Assembly: GCA_023460315.1 (NCBI GenBank)
Contig: JAEWQO010000025.1
Location: forward strand, 1 to 5,897
DNA from: Actinomycetes bacterium
Lineage (GTDB): Bacteria; Actinomycetota; Coriobacteriia; Coriobacteriales; Eggerthellaceae
Length of the DNA stretch: 5,897 bases
Direction: 5' to 3'
A program made the position numbers and the translations under genes. The notes beneath the pieces were generated by a model, which saw only the letters and a list, made by a program, of their open reading frames with translations, had not been told where the DNA came from and did no database searches. Below, in pieces: positions 1 through 5,897 of the stretch (position 1 is its first letter; every line of letters begins with the position of its first letter).

Positions 1-25
1 GTCTGTCAAGACCGATAGTTGCCAT
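1..25 (-). CDS. Major tail (tube) protein, first codons only
   Basis: Only eight complete codons are visible, reading MATIGLDR, before the left edge. They start at ATG 25-23, after a GGAGG 8 bases upstream that lies in the end of the preceding gene. The N-terminus matches the usual opening of phi13-type major tail proteins (MATIGLDK...), and this is the slot where the tail tube gene is expected. The product would polymerise as hexameric rings into the tail tube. The open start is clear; the product name rests on eight residues plus gene order. Confidence 0.65.
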
Positions 26-28
26 ATG

Positions 29-370
29 TTATTCCTCCAATCTATAATTTTTTGCCACGTCAATGGCGTAATGGTGATATCCGGTATCATCCTCATGACC
101 GATATACCGACGCTCGGTCACTGTGAAGTCAGCATTTAATAATGCCGTTGTGAGCTGCTTTTTCCGCTCTAAGTAATTATTCTTTGAGAACAGCGATATC
201 CGTGCCTCTTGTACATCAAAGCTGGGGCGATTATCTGCATGGACTTCAAAGATATCTGAAAGTGGGGTTATCACGGCATACTCATCCGGTGCCAAATCGG
301 AAAAAACTCCGGTTTCCACAGGGAGCGATATAGCGGTTATGAGGGTATTCAGTTCTTCTAAAACATTCAT
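29..370 (-). CDS. Probable tail terminator / tail completion protein
   Basis: A 113-residue protein of a family I recognise only loosely, found in Bacillota phages between the gp10-like gene and the major tail gene. In siphoviruses this slot normally holds the tail terminator, which caps the tail tube and binds the neck. The sequence has an N-terminal helix (NVLEELNTLITAI, 2-14), then short strands around DEYAVITPLSDIFEV (29-43), a NNYLERKKQLTTALL helix (64-78), and a final strand pair with RYIGHEDDTGYHHYAIDV (87-104). This alternating pattern fits the compact alpha/beta fold of tail terminators, though that is inference. ATG 370 overlaps the previous stop (ATGA), with GGAGGAG about 11 bases upstream. 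Other possibilities are a DUF806- or DUF3168-type neck protein. Confidence 0.6.
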   Translation of the reverse strand: MNVLEELNTLITAISLPVETGVFSDLAPDEYAVITPLSDIFEVHADNRPSFDVQEARISLFSKNNYLERKKQLTTALLNADFTVTERRYIGHEDDTGYHHYAIDVAKNYRLEE

Positions 371-798
371 ATCTTACTGATCTCCTCCTCCAGCTTGGCT
401 ATCATCGCATTGGTGCAAGATTTCCTGGATGCAGTTCTCGCTGGTTTCAAGAAAGGTTTTGCAGGCTGACCGTGCTTTCCATATTCAATAATGCTTGCAA
501 TTTTTGCATTACTCTCTCCATCAGACCTTGGCTCCGCGAAGCCGACTTTTACATTGAAGTTACCGTCTCTATCCTGCTTTGCATCTGATAGTCCTAAAGA
601 AGATAAAAGCTCACCGGTACTTCTTGATGGGTATTTCGTATCCTTACCGACCACACCTCTCAGATTCCCTTTGACTTTATCCAGCACCACCTCACCACCG
701 GCTTCTAAAACCTTTGGAAGAATGACATCCGTCTGGTCAGCTAACCGGGATACCTTTGAAAGGAATTCCTCTGGCATCTTTACATTAACTTTTGCCAT
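367..798 (-). CDS. HK97 gp10-like head-tail joining / tail completion protein
   Basis: A 143-residue member of the HK97 gp10 family, small neck proteins conserved between the head-tail adaptor and the tail terminator and needed for tail attachment or completion. Visible features are a helical N-terminal half (EFLSKVSRLADQTDVILPKV, 11-30), a basic segment GNLRGVVGKDTKYPSRSTGELLSSLG (44-69, quoted in part as the SRSTGELLSSLG signature), and the diagnostic C-terminal IIEYGKHGQPAKPFLKPA (103-120), whose PFLKPA ending is typical of the family. GTG 807 and ATG 804 are also in frame, but GAGGTG lies 6 bases before ATG 798, and MAKVNVKMPE is a natural N-terminus. The stop overlaps the next gene by 4 bases (ATGA). 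Confidence 0.85.
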   Translation of the reverse strand: MAKVNVKMPEEFLSKVSRLADQTDVILPKVLEAGGEVVLDKVKGNLRGVVGKDTKYPSRSTGELLSSLGLSDAKQDRDGNFNVKVGFAEPRSDGESNAKIASIIEYGKHGQPAKPFLKPARTASRKSCTNAMIAKLEEEISKI

Positions 799-803
799 AC
801 CCA

Positions 804-1139
804 TCACCTCACAGTTGATTCCAGCTTTTCTGCCAAAACCTCAATATACATTCCACGGCCTCTTACATCTTCAACACTTAAAATCTGGTATCTTCCATCT
901 TCGCATACTATAACCATTTCGGTTGTAACCTTTAGTCCGGAGATTTTCCTAAACCGAAACAGTGATGTTGCAGTGGAAAATGAGGCCATATTCGTCCATC
1001 GTTCACTGCCGTGTCTATCTTCCTTATAGGCTCTTAAGCTTGCGAGTATGTTATCATCTTTTTTAGCGAAACCTTCCGCATCCTTGACAGGTACTGTGCT
1101 GATGATATCGATGAAAGTGTTCATTTTTCCAAAACTCAT
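804..1139 (-). CDS. Head-tail adaptor (Phage_H_T_join family)
   Basis: Protein of the SPP1 gp16 / phage head-tail joining family, expected to form the stopper ring that closes the neck between connector and tail. From ATG 1139 it has 111 residues, normal for the family. Family-like stretches are VKDAEGFAKK (18-27), ASLRAYKEDRHGSERW (33-48), and the C-terminal RYQILSVEDVRGRGMYIEVL block (83-102), a beta hairpin typical of this group. The reading frame is open upstream to a TTG at 1163 inside the gp6-like gene. I chose 1139 because GGAAGG lies 6 bases upstream and the family starts close to MSFGKMN. The gene's stop overlaps the region of the next gene's start. Confidence 0.87.
   Translation of the reverse strand: MSFGKMNTFIDIISTVPVKDAEGFAKKDDNILASLRAYKEDRHGSERWTNMASFSTATSLFRFRKISGLKVTTEMVIVCEDGRYQILSVEDVRGRGMYIEVLAEKLESTVR
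805..810 (-). promoter_or_regulatory. Ribosome binding site deciding the gp10-like start
   Basis: GAGGTG at the end of the adaptor gene is 6 bases before ATG 798. The in-frame GTG 807 and ATG 804 overlap or touch this site and would lack spacing, so 798 is preferred. Confidence 0.65.
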
Positions 1140-1140
1140 C

Positions 1141-1458
1141 TCACACCTTCCAATCCCGGTCAAGCCGTAGAAGTAGGTTTACCGTGTTCCATACCTGCTG
1201 ACCTGCCTGCACACTATCGGCAAAGAAACCAGCCGTTGAGCCATCTCTGCTTTCATAGAAATGGCTCGCCAGCATGATTACTGCCTGTTCCGTAGTAGGT
1301 GGCATTGGTTTTTCCGTGTAATAGCCTTCAGCAACATGTTGGTAACTCTCCGCATAGGAGACAGCAGCTTTGATGTAATGTAGCAGAAGGCCATCATCTG
1401 CATCATGTGATAATATCAAGTTTGCTTTTACTTTGGGGAGAAGATTATCTGTTGTCAT
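1141..1458 (-). CDS. Head-tail connector protein (gp6-like, DNA packaging)
   Basis: A 105-residue, mainly helical protein of the HK97 gp6 / SPP1 gp15-like adaptor group (Phage_gp6-like connector, often annotated as possible DNA packaging protein). It binds under the portal ring as the first adaptor after packaging. The sequence shows LLPKVKANLILSHDADDGLL (6-25) followed by YIKAAVSYAESY (28-39), the family's typical N-terminal helices, then EQAVIMLASHFYESRDGS (57-74) and a closing helix with VNLLLRLDRDW (93-103). An AAGGAGG lies 8 bases before the ATG. Its stop is 1 base from the best start of the next gene, which suggests coupled translation. Family and order agree; direct function is inferred from homologues. 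Confidence 0.88.
   Translation of the reverse strand: MTTDNLLPKVKANLILSHDADDGLLLHYIKAAVSYAESYQHVAEGYYTEKPMPPTTEQAVIMLASHFYESRDGSTAGFFADSVQAGQQVWNTVNLLLRLDRDWKV
1146..1151 (-). promoter_or_regulatory. Ribosome binding site deciding the adaptor start
   Basis: GGAAGG within the last codons of the gp6-like gene lies 6 bases before ATG 1139. This supports that start over the upstream in-frame TTG at 1163, for which no such site is evident at useful distance. Confidence 0.65.
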
Positions 1459-1480
1459 GCTGACCGCCTCCTTCCGATGA

Positions 1481-1696
1481 TTATTCGTCAGCCGCCATCA
1501 AACCAGCCGCTTTTAGCTTGGCAAGCAGAGCATTGAAATCTGTGACCAGACCTGCTACATCGGTAGCAGTGCTATCTGCTTGATTCTCTGAAATAGGAAG
1601 CCCCGTTACCGAGGCCTCCTGTTTAATCTCTAACGTTCCACCAATGACGGTTTTATCGCCGCCCTGTTCGGTGTAATTCTTTGTGTTGTAGCTCAT
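1481..1696 (-). CDS. Head fibre protein, short form (phi29 gp8.5-related family)
   Basis: A 71-residue protein that resembles the short products annotated as head fibre protein in Bacillota phages and grouped with Bacillus phage phi29 gp8.5. Such proteins are thought to decorate the outer capsid surface. Visible parts are a polar N-terminus (SYNTKNYTEQGGDKT, 2-16), a short beta-like segment (VIGGTLEIKQEASVTGLP, 17-34), a Ser/Thr/Ala linker, and a C-terminal amphipathic helix from about residue 46 that could form a small coiled coil. It is far shorter than gp8.5 itself, which is about 280 residues. GGAGGT sits 5 bases before the ATG. Position directly after the capsid gene fits a decoration role. 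The family assignment comes from recall of similar sequences, and the function is inferred. Confidence 0.75.
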   Translation of the reverse strand: MSYNTKNYTEQGGDKTVIGGTLEIKQEASVTGLPISENQADSTATDVAGLVTDFNALLAKLKAAGLMAADE

Positions 1697-1708
1697 AATG
1701 CACCTCCG

Positions 1709-2917
1709 TTATGCTTTCTGCTGAAGTACCTTAATGGCTTCAGGCAGAATTAGTTTTCCGTCTACACGCTGAGTAGCAACAAAGCCTACCTGACCGGTAA
1801 CGGCAAAGAGTTCATTTAATCTCTTAAATACACGGCCTTGACGGTCGGCTACCCAGTAATAGCTGAAATCACCGAATGCTATTGTCTTCGCTCCGGCTTC
1901 AATAGCAGGCACATAGGAAGATGTGAAAAGCGGACGATTAAGGATAGTATCCGGAGTTCCAGCCTGTATAGATGGCTGCCATAGGTACTGACCTTGACCG
2001 TCTTTCAGTTTACGGATTGCCTTTACTGTAGAATCGTTCATGATGAATACAGACTTATTACGATAAGGTGCCTTTAATGAATAGAACAGGTCAAGCACTT
2101 CATCGAGAGTGATGGCTGTTGCACCCGCAGTAGTTACACCGAGTTGCGCTCCTCCTGTGGCTGCCAGGATACCGTTCGGTTTACCAGAGCCATCGCCAAT
2201 GAAGAAAGCCTCCTCTTCCTTGTTACCGATACGTCTTGCAAATTCCCTTGAAATATAAGGTTCAAGCTGAAATACACTATCGTTTAGAAGTTCCTCAGAA
2301 ACCTTAATCATCGTACCCAGCTTATAGGCTCCAATAGATACTTGACCGAAGCTATCGTCACTTTCGGGAATTGTACCTTCCTCATCAATCCATGAGGCTG
2401 TACCCTTGGATGCAACCACAGGAATTTTTCTATCGCCGGAAGCGGTTGTGATAACTTTAGCCAACCTACGGAAGAGATTCTCATCCTCCAAAGCCTCAAC
2501 AAGAGTTCTCTCAAACTCGTCAGGGACTAAGTATCCACCTTCTGAGTCTGTGCCGATCTTAAGGGCATTTTTTACAACTGGATCAAGACCTTCACCTGCA
2601 CGTGTACGCATAGCATTCCAGAATGCTTTCCTGTATTCGTCAGTTGCTCTTCCTGTTTTGCCTTCCAGTTGGGGAGTGGCAGGCTTGCCTGTTAAGGGAT
2701 TAGCCATAGGAGCATTAAGTTCCGCATCCAATATGGCCTGTTTTTCCAAACGGTCGATTTCCTTACCAAGGGCAATTACATCGGCTTCCATTTTGTTGTA
2801 AGTTGCCTCATCCTCAGCAGAAATCAAACCATCTGTGCCACGTTTGGTATCTAAGAACGCTTTGGTAGCGTCCCATGCTTTGGCGCGTTTCTCGCGCAGT
2901 TCTAAAATCTTGTTCAT
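1709..2917 (-). CDS. Major capsid protein, HK97 fold
   Basis: Main shell protein of the icosahedral head, 402 residues. Residues 1-75 are charged and heptad-like (predicted coiled coil) and correspond to the delta domain that replaces a separate scaffold protein in HK97-type phages. A linker follows, then the body starting around GTDSEGGYLVP (122-132), the standard entry signature of this family. Other family features are the E-loop with EEGTIPESDDSF (179-190), KVSEELLND (205-213), the spine helix region and GDGSGKPNGIL (241-251), NDSTVKAIRKLKD (294-306), and the P-domain strands ending in RVDGKLILPEAIKVL (384-398). Protease cleavage should fall between about residues 75 and 121; the exact bond cannot be read. 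The start has a strong AGGAGG 8 bases upstream. The HK97 cross-link residues seem replaced (see findings). The family call is very secure. Confidence 0.96.
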   Translation of the reverse strand: MNKILELREKRAKAWDATKAFLDTKRGTDGLISAEDEATYNKMEADVIALGKEIDRLEKQAILDAELNAPMANPLTGKPATPQLEGKTGRATDEYRKAFWNAMRTRAGEGLDPVVKNALKIGTDSEGGYLVPDEFERTLVEALEDENLFRRLAKVITTASGDRKIPVVASKGTASWIDEEGTIPESDDSFGQVSIGAYKLGTMIKVSEELLNDSVFQLEPYISREFARRIGNKEEEAFFIGDGSGKPNGILAATGGAQLGVTTAGATAITLDEVLDLFYSLKAPYRNKSVFIMNDSTVKAIRKLKDGQGQYLWQPSIQAGTPDTILNRPLFTSSYVPAIEAGAKTIAFGDFSYYWVADRQGRVFKRLNELFAVTGQVGFVATQRVDGKLILPEAIKVLQQKA

Positions 2918-2932
2918 AATCTTTTCCTCCTA

Positions 2933-3631
2933 TTAATGAATAATGTTGTTGAGCCGCTTTTCAAGTAAATCAGCGGATGTACCTTTTTTGACAGGTGTTT
3001 TCTTGGGACATACCTTATCAAGTAACGAATTTGTGACTGCCTTACGGCTGAAAGCATAGGTGAAGTCATCCTGTTGAATATGCTTTTTCTCATCCTCCAA
3101 AATGTCATCTGCAAAGCCGAGTTCAATTGCCTTATTTGCATTCAGCCAAGTTTCTGCATCCATGAGATGAGAAAGCTTGGTTCTTGATAAACTTGTTTTG
3201 ATTTCATAGGCATTGATGATGCTTTCCTTTACCTCCGAAAGCATGGCTATGGCTTTTTGCATCTCTTCGCTGTCACCGATGGCTACAGTCAAGGGGTTAT
3301 GGACCATCATCAGTGCAGTAGGTGCCATAAACACAGTTGTTCCTGCCATAGCGATTACGGAGGCGGCAGATGCTGCTATGCCGTCAATTTTAATGGTCAC
3401 TTTGCCTTTATAGTCCATGAGCATGGTGTAAATCTGGCTTGCTGCGATGCAATCCCCGCCCGGAGAGTTCAGCCAGATAACAATGTCACCCTCGTCGGCG
3501 AATAAATCAGATTTAAAAGCCTTAGGGGTGACATCATCATCAAACCATGATTCTTCGGCAATCACGCCGTCGAGGTAGAGCGTTCGGGTGTCGGATTTTT
3601 TATCCTTTACCCAGTTCCAAAATTTCTTCAT
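2933..3631 (-). CDS. ClpP-type capsid maturation protease (prohead protease)
   Basis: Serine protease of the ClpP/crotonase fold, 232 residues, predicted to cut the scaffold-like N-terminal domain from the major capsid protein inside the prohead. Visible hallmarks are LNSPGGD (54-60), the nucleophile motif GIAASAAS with the likely catalytic Ser88, MVHNP with the likely catalytic His111, and the MDAETWLNANKAIELGFAD stretch (157-175) near the C-terminal end of the fold. The third catalytic residue should be acidic and is either Asp158 or Glu160; simple alignment with E. coli ClpP places Glu160 at that spot. The last 55 or so residues are lysine-rich and end in a predicted helix, as in other phage ClpP-like proteases. 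The start codon overlaps the portal stop as ATGA, and GGAGG lies 7 bases upstream. Position between portal and capsid genes supports a maturation role rather than cellular ClpP function. Confidence 0.94.
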   Translation of the reverse strand: MKKFWNWVKDKKSDTRTLYLDGVIAEESWFDDDVTPKAFKSDLFADEGDIVIWLNSPGGDCIAASQIYTMLMDYKGKVTIKIDGIAASAASVIAMAGTTVFMAPTALMMVHNPLTVAIGDSEEMQKAIAMLSEVKESIINAYEIKTSLSRTKLSHLMDAETWLNANKAIELGFADDILEDEKKHIQQDDFTYAFSRKAVTNSLLDKVCPKKTPVKKGTSADLLEKRLNNIIH

Positions 3632-4884
3632 TGGGTTTCCTCCAATCTTGTTGTATTTGCGAACGCACCAGCGTCCTCTAATTTGGTCATTGCTCCATTA
3701 ATGAGGTAGAGATCACCACCAAGTTCCGCCGGTATTCGGTCAAGGTTCTCAAGCTCTCGAATGTCATTAGCACTCATCCAGCCGTTTTGTCGGGCAGTTG
3801 CATAGCCGTTCATACGGCTTACATAATCGCCTCGAAGCAGACCGTCCACATTAAACTTGATGAATACAGTAGGCTTTTCACTTGCCATAAGAAGAGAACG
3901 GTACATATTTTGTTCCCAGCGCACTACCCAAGGGTCGAGAGTGTATTTCACAAACTCTAAGGATTGTTGCTCGATATTTGAAAAGCTACTTTTTTCAAGG
4001 TCAGCCAGCATATGTGGCGGTACTCTAAAAATACGGGCGATTTCATTAATCTGAAATTTCCGTGTTTCCAGAAACTGTGCTTGCTCGGGAGGTATGCCTA
4101 TCTGCTGATATTTCATGCCTTCTTCCAACACTGCCACCCTATGGGAGTTAGTTGAACCTTGATAGGCAGCGTTCCAGCTGTCTTTTACCTTTTGGGGGTC
4201 CTTGATTGTTCCCGGATGCTCCAGCACACCACCGGGTGCCGCTCCATTGGCGAAGAACTTTGCTCCGTATTCTTCCGTAGCCATCGCAAGTCCAATGGCA
4301 TTTTTGGCCATAGCAATGGGTGAATATCCCACTAATCCATCAAAACCCAATCCGGGGATATGAAGCACATCGGATGGGTCGAGATAGACCAGGCTGTCCT
4401 TGCCAAGGGTGGGTGCGTCCTCTACACTTCGCTGATACAAATAAAAAAGCCGTCCGTTTTTATCTCGGTCGACTGTCATTTTGTTTGGCATAAGGGGATA
4501 GAGAGCGATCACTTCACCTCGTGCGTTCCTTATAATCTGTGCATAAGCATTACCCCATAATAAAAGATGACTCATCAGTGTTTCTCGGAACGTAAATGAA
4601 GTCATCTCTGGATTTGGCTCATCGTGGAGCAATCTATATAACGGATGCTGTAAGCATTTCTCTTTACCACCGCTATCGTTGTATTTGTAGACATGAAGCG
4701 GAAGTCCGGCTAATGTTTCAGCTAGGATTCTCACGCATGAATAAACCGCCGTCATCTGCATTGCCGTATGTTCATTGACAGGTTTTCCGGCAGTAGTTCC
4801 TCCGAAAAAGAAGCTGTAACGGCTGCCACTCAGACTATCCTTAGGCTTGTCACGAGCCTTAAATATTCCTTGTAATATTCCCAT
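3628..4884 (-). CDS. Phage portal protein (HK97 gp3-like)
   Basis: Forms the dodecameric ring at one capsid vertex through which DNA enters and leaves. It is also the docking site for terminase and for the head-tail connector. From ATG 4884 the protein has 418 residues, normal for the Phage_portal family. Family features in order are NEHTAMQMTAVYSCVRILAE (37-56), LWGNAYAQIIRN (109-120) with LYPLMPNKM (129-137), the HIPGLGFDGLVGYSPI block (175-190), and the FQINEIARIFRVPPHML stretch (277-293), followed by the long helix and DPWV region near 317-320. Two further in-frame starts exist, ATG 4890 and GTG 4893. I prefer 4884 because GGAG at 4895-4898 is 10 bases upstream and portals of this type usually begin with MGI/MGL plus a short hydrophobic stretch; 4890 is possible. 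The stop overlaps the protease start (ATGA). Confidence 0.95.
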   Translation of the reverse strand: MGILQGIFKARDKPKDSLSGSRYSFFFGGTTAGKPVNEHTAMQMTAVYSCVRILAETLAGLPLHVYKYNDSGGKEKCLQHPLYRLLHDEPNPEMTSFTFRETLMSHLLLWGNAYAQIIRNARGEVIALYPLMPNKMTVDRDKNGRLFYLYQRSVEDAPTLGKDSLVYLDPSDVLHIPGLGFDGLVGYSPIAMAKNAIGLAMATEEYGAKFFANGAAPGGVLEHPGTIKDPQKVKDSWNAAYQGSTNSHRVAVLEEGMKYQQIGIPPEQAQFLETRKFQINEIARIFRVPPHMLADLEKSSFSNIEQQSLEFVKYTLDPWVVRWEQNMYRSLLMASEKPTVFIKFNVDGLLRGDYVSRMNGYATARQNGWMSANDIRELENLDRIPAELGGDLYLINGAMTKLEDAGAFANTTRLEETQ

Positions 4885-4892
4885 TGACATCA

Positions 4893-4900
4893 CTCTCCCT
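4893..4900 (-). promoter_or_regulatory. Ribosome binding site of the portal gene
   Basis: The purine run AGGGAGAG follows the terminase stop codon and precedes three clustered in-frame starts (GTG 4893, ATG 4890, ATG 4884). Distance from the GGAG core favours ATG 4884 (10 bases) over ATG 4890 (4 bases), although pairing through GAGG at 4898-4901 would suit 4890 (7 bases). The start choice is therefore likely but not settled. Confidence 0.6.
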
Positions 4901-4902
4901 CA

Positions 4903-5897
4903 TTAAAAAATAAGCAGACCACGTTCATCATAAACAGAAGAACCGGTCCCTCCGCCACAGCGAATAGCTCGGTCGAGTGCCATAATTGTGGCAACTGCAC
5001 CGTCAATTTTCTCAGTGGACTTTTCTTTGTCTGCCTTGATATTTCCGGCAGGATCAGTTCGGATATAGATGTTATCCATCATCCAACGAAGAATCGGATG
5101 TCCACCATGGGCAATCTTTTGTTCCAAGGTTAGTTTCATCAGTTCTTTGGTAGGTGGAGACATATCTTTAAAGCCTTGACCGAACGGAACAACCGTAAAG
5201 CCGAGGTTTTCAAGATTCTGTGTCATTTGCACAGCACCCCATCGGTCGAAGGCTATTTCTCTAATGTTATATTTTGTTCCAAGTTCCTCAATAAAAGCTT
5301 CAATGAAGCCGTAATGCACCACATTGCCTTCCGTGGTTTTAAGAAACCCTTGCTTTTCCCATACATCATAATTTACATGGTCACGTCGAACCCGCAAATC
5401 GATGTTGTCCTCCGGTATCCAAAAGAACGGCATAACAGAGTATTTATCGTCCTCATCCAATGGCGGAAAGGCCAGCACGAAAGCAGTAATATCCGTACTG
5501 CTTGATAAGTCAAGTCCTCCATAGCAGACTCGCCCATGCAATGATTCCGGGTTAACAGCAAATGCACAGGCATCCCATTTTTCCATAGGCATCCACCTAA
5601 CTGCCTGTTTAACCCATTGATTGAGCCTAAGTTGCCTAAAACTGTTCTCTTCGGCAGGGTTCTGTCTTGCTGATTCAAAGGCCGCTTTAACTTTATCCAT
5701 GCTGACCGTGATTCCCAGAGAGGGGTTTGCTTTCTTCCACACCTTTGGATCAGTCCAATCATCTTCTAATGCAGCACCATATATGACAGGGTAGAAAGTA
5801 GGATCATTTTTCCTGCCATCTATAATATCCAAAGCCTTCTGATGTACTTCCCAACAGATACTATTTTGATTGTCTCCAGCAGTGGTTATAAGAAAAT
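4903..5897 (-). CDS. terL: Terminase large subunit, C-terminal part (cut by window edge)
   Basis: ATP-driven DNA packaging motor and nuclease that docks on the portal, fills the prohead and cuts the concatemer. The frame stays open to the right edge, so about 330 C-terminal residues are visible and the N-terminal part with the Walker A/B ATPase motifs lies outside. The first residues visible include ITTAG (5875-5889), the typical coupling motif (motif III) of Terminase_1-type proteins. Then comes the family-typical NPSLG and LNQW stretch. The nuclease domain follows, with acidic residues at the expected spots: Asp in GGLDLSSSTD (about 5509-5511), Asp in AFDRWG (about 5245-5247) and Asp in EKIDGAVA (about 5002-5004). 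These three are my assignment by pattern. An in-frame TTG at 5832 could be mistaken for a start but is an internal leucine codon, since the family sequence continues upstream of it. The stop is 18 bases from the preferred portal start. The family call is very secure. Confidence 0.96.
   Translation of the reverse strand, partial: FLITTAGDNQNSICWEVHQKALDIIDGRKNDPTFYPVIYGAALEDDWTDPKVWKKANPSLGITVSMDKVKAAFESARQNPAEENSFRQLRLNQWVKQAVRWMPMEKWDACAFAVNPESLHGRVCYGGLDLSSSTDITAFVLAFPPLDEDDKYSVMPFFWIPEDNIDLRVRRDHVNYDVWEKQGFLKTTEGNVVHYGFIEAFIEELGTKYNIREIAFDRWGAVQMTQNLENLGFTVVPFGQGFKDMSPPTKELMKLTLEQKIAHGGHPILRWMMDNIYIRTDPAGNIKADKEKSTEKIDGAVATIMALDRAIRCGGGTGSSVYDERGLLIF

Noticed and set aside
491..913. Plus-strand open frame of 140 codons
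   Set aside because: It lies antisense to the gp10-like and adaptor genes, has no ribosome binding site of note, and its Ser/Pro-rich product looks like a reverse-frame shadow.
2406..2801. Plus-strand open frame of 131 codons
   Set aside because: It is wholly inside the capsid gene on the opposite strand, where the protein-coding signal is unmistakable.
2914..3141. Minus-strand 75-codon frame between protease and capsid genes
   Set aside because: It sits inside the protease gene in another frame, its product is not recognisable, and the protease C-terminus is read intact through the same bases.
5373..5762. Minus-strand open frame of 129 codons in another frame
   Set aside because: It overlaps the terminase gene completely, and the terminase frame carries the conserved motifs.
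5830..5832. TTG as a possible start of a 309-residue protein
   Set aside because: The frame continues upstream to the window edge with the ITTAG motif and other terminase sequence, so this is an internal leucine codon of a gene that starts outside the window.
1..5897. Defence island, CRISPR array, tRNA, att site or insertion sequence
   Set aside because: Every part of the window is used by structural phage genes. I saw no direct-repeat array, cloverleaf, transposase or inverted terminal repeats.

Overview
The window is a block of late structural genes from a tailed phage or prophage. All of them lie on the minus strand, so transcription runs from high to low coordinates. The read order is terminase large subunit (C-terminal part, cut by the right edge), portal, ClpP-type capsid protease, HK97-fold major capsid protein, short head fibre protein, gp6-like head-tail connector, head-tail adaptor, HK97 gp10-like protein, a probable tail terminator, and the first codons of a probable major tail protein (cut by the left edge). 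This is the classic order of an HK97-like siphovirus. The window alone cannot tell an integrated prophage from a free phage, because no bacterial gene, integrase or att site is visible.

The host is most likely a member of the Bacillota, probably a Clostridia relative. The basis is strong AGGAGG-type ribosome binding sites before most genes, moderately AT-leaning sequence judged by eye, and protein sequences that resemble the terminase/portal/protease/capsid set common in clostridial prophages. The host call is inference; no host gene is present.

Region by region: positions 4903-5897 hold the packaging motor subunit. Positions 2933-4884 hold the portal and the maturation protease, whose genes overlap by an ATGA. 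Positions 1481-2917 hold the major capsid protein, with an N-terminal scaffold-like delta domain, and a 71-residue head fibre/decoration protein. Positions 29-1458 hold four small head-tail joining genes packed with 4-nt overlaps, or gaps from 1 nt up to a few tens of nt. Positions 1-25 begin the tail tube gene.

Together the genes describe one assembly line. Capsid protein assembles on the portal, the protease removes the delta domains, the terminase pumps DNA through the portal, and the connector, adaptor and completion proteins close the head and join the tail. No promoter, terminator, RNA gene, repeat or CRISPR array is seen, and no intergenic gap is longer than about 25 bases. I found no sign of a new biological system. 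The points most worth a second look are a capsid protein that appears to lack both HK97 cross-linking residues, the minimal head fibre gene, and the poorly defined probable tail terminator.
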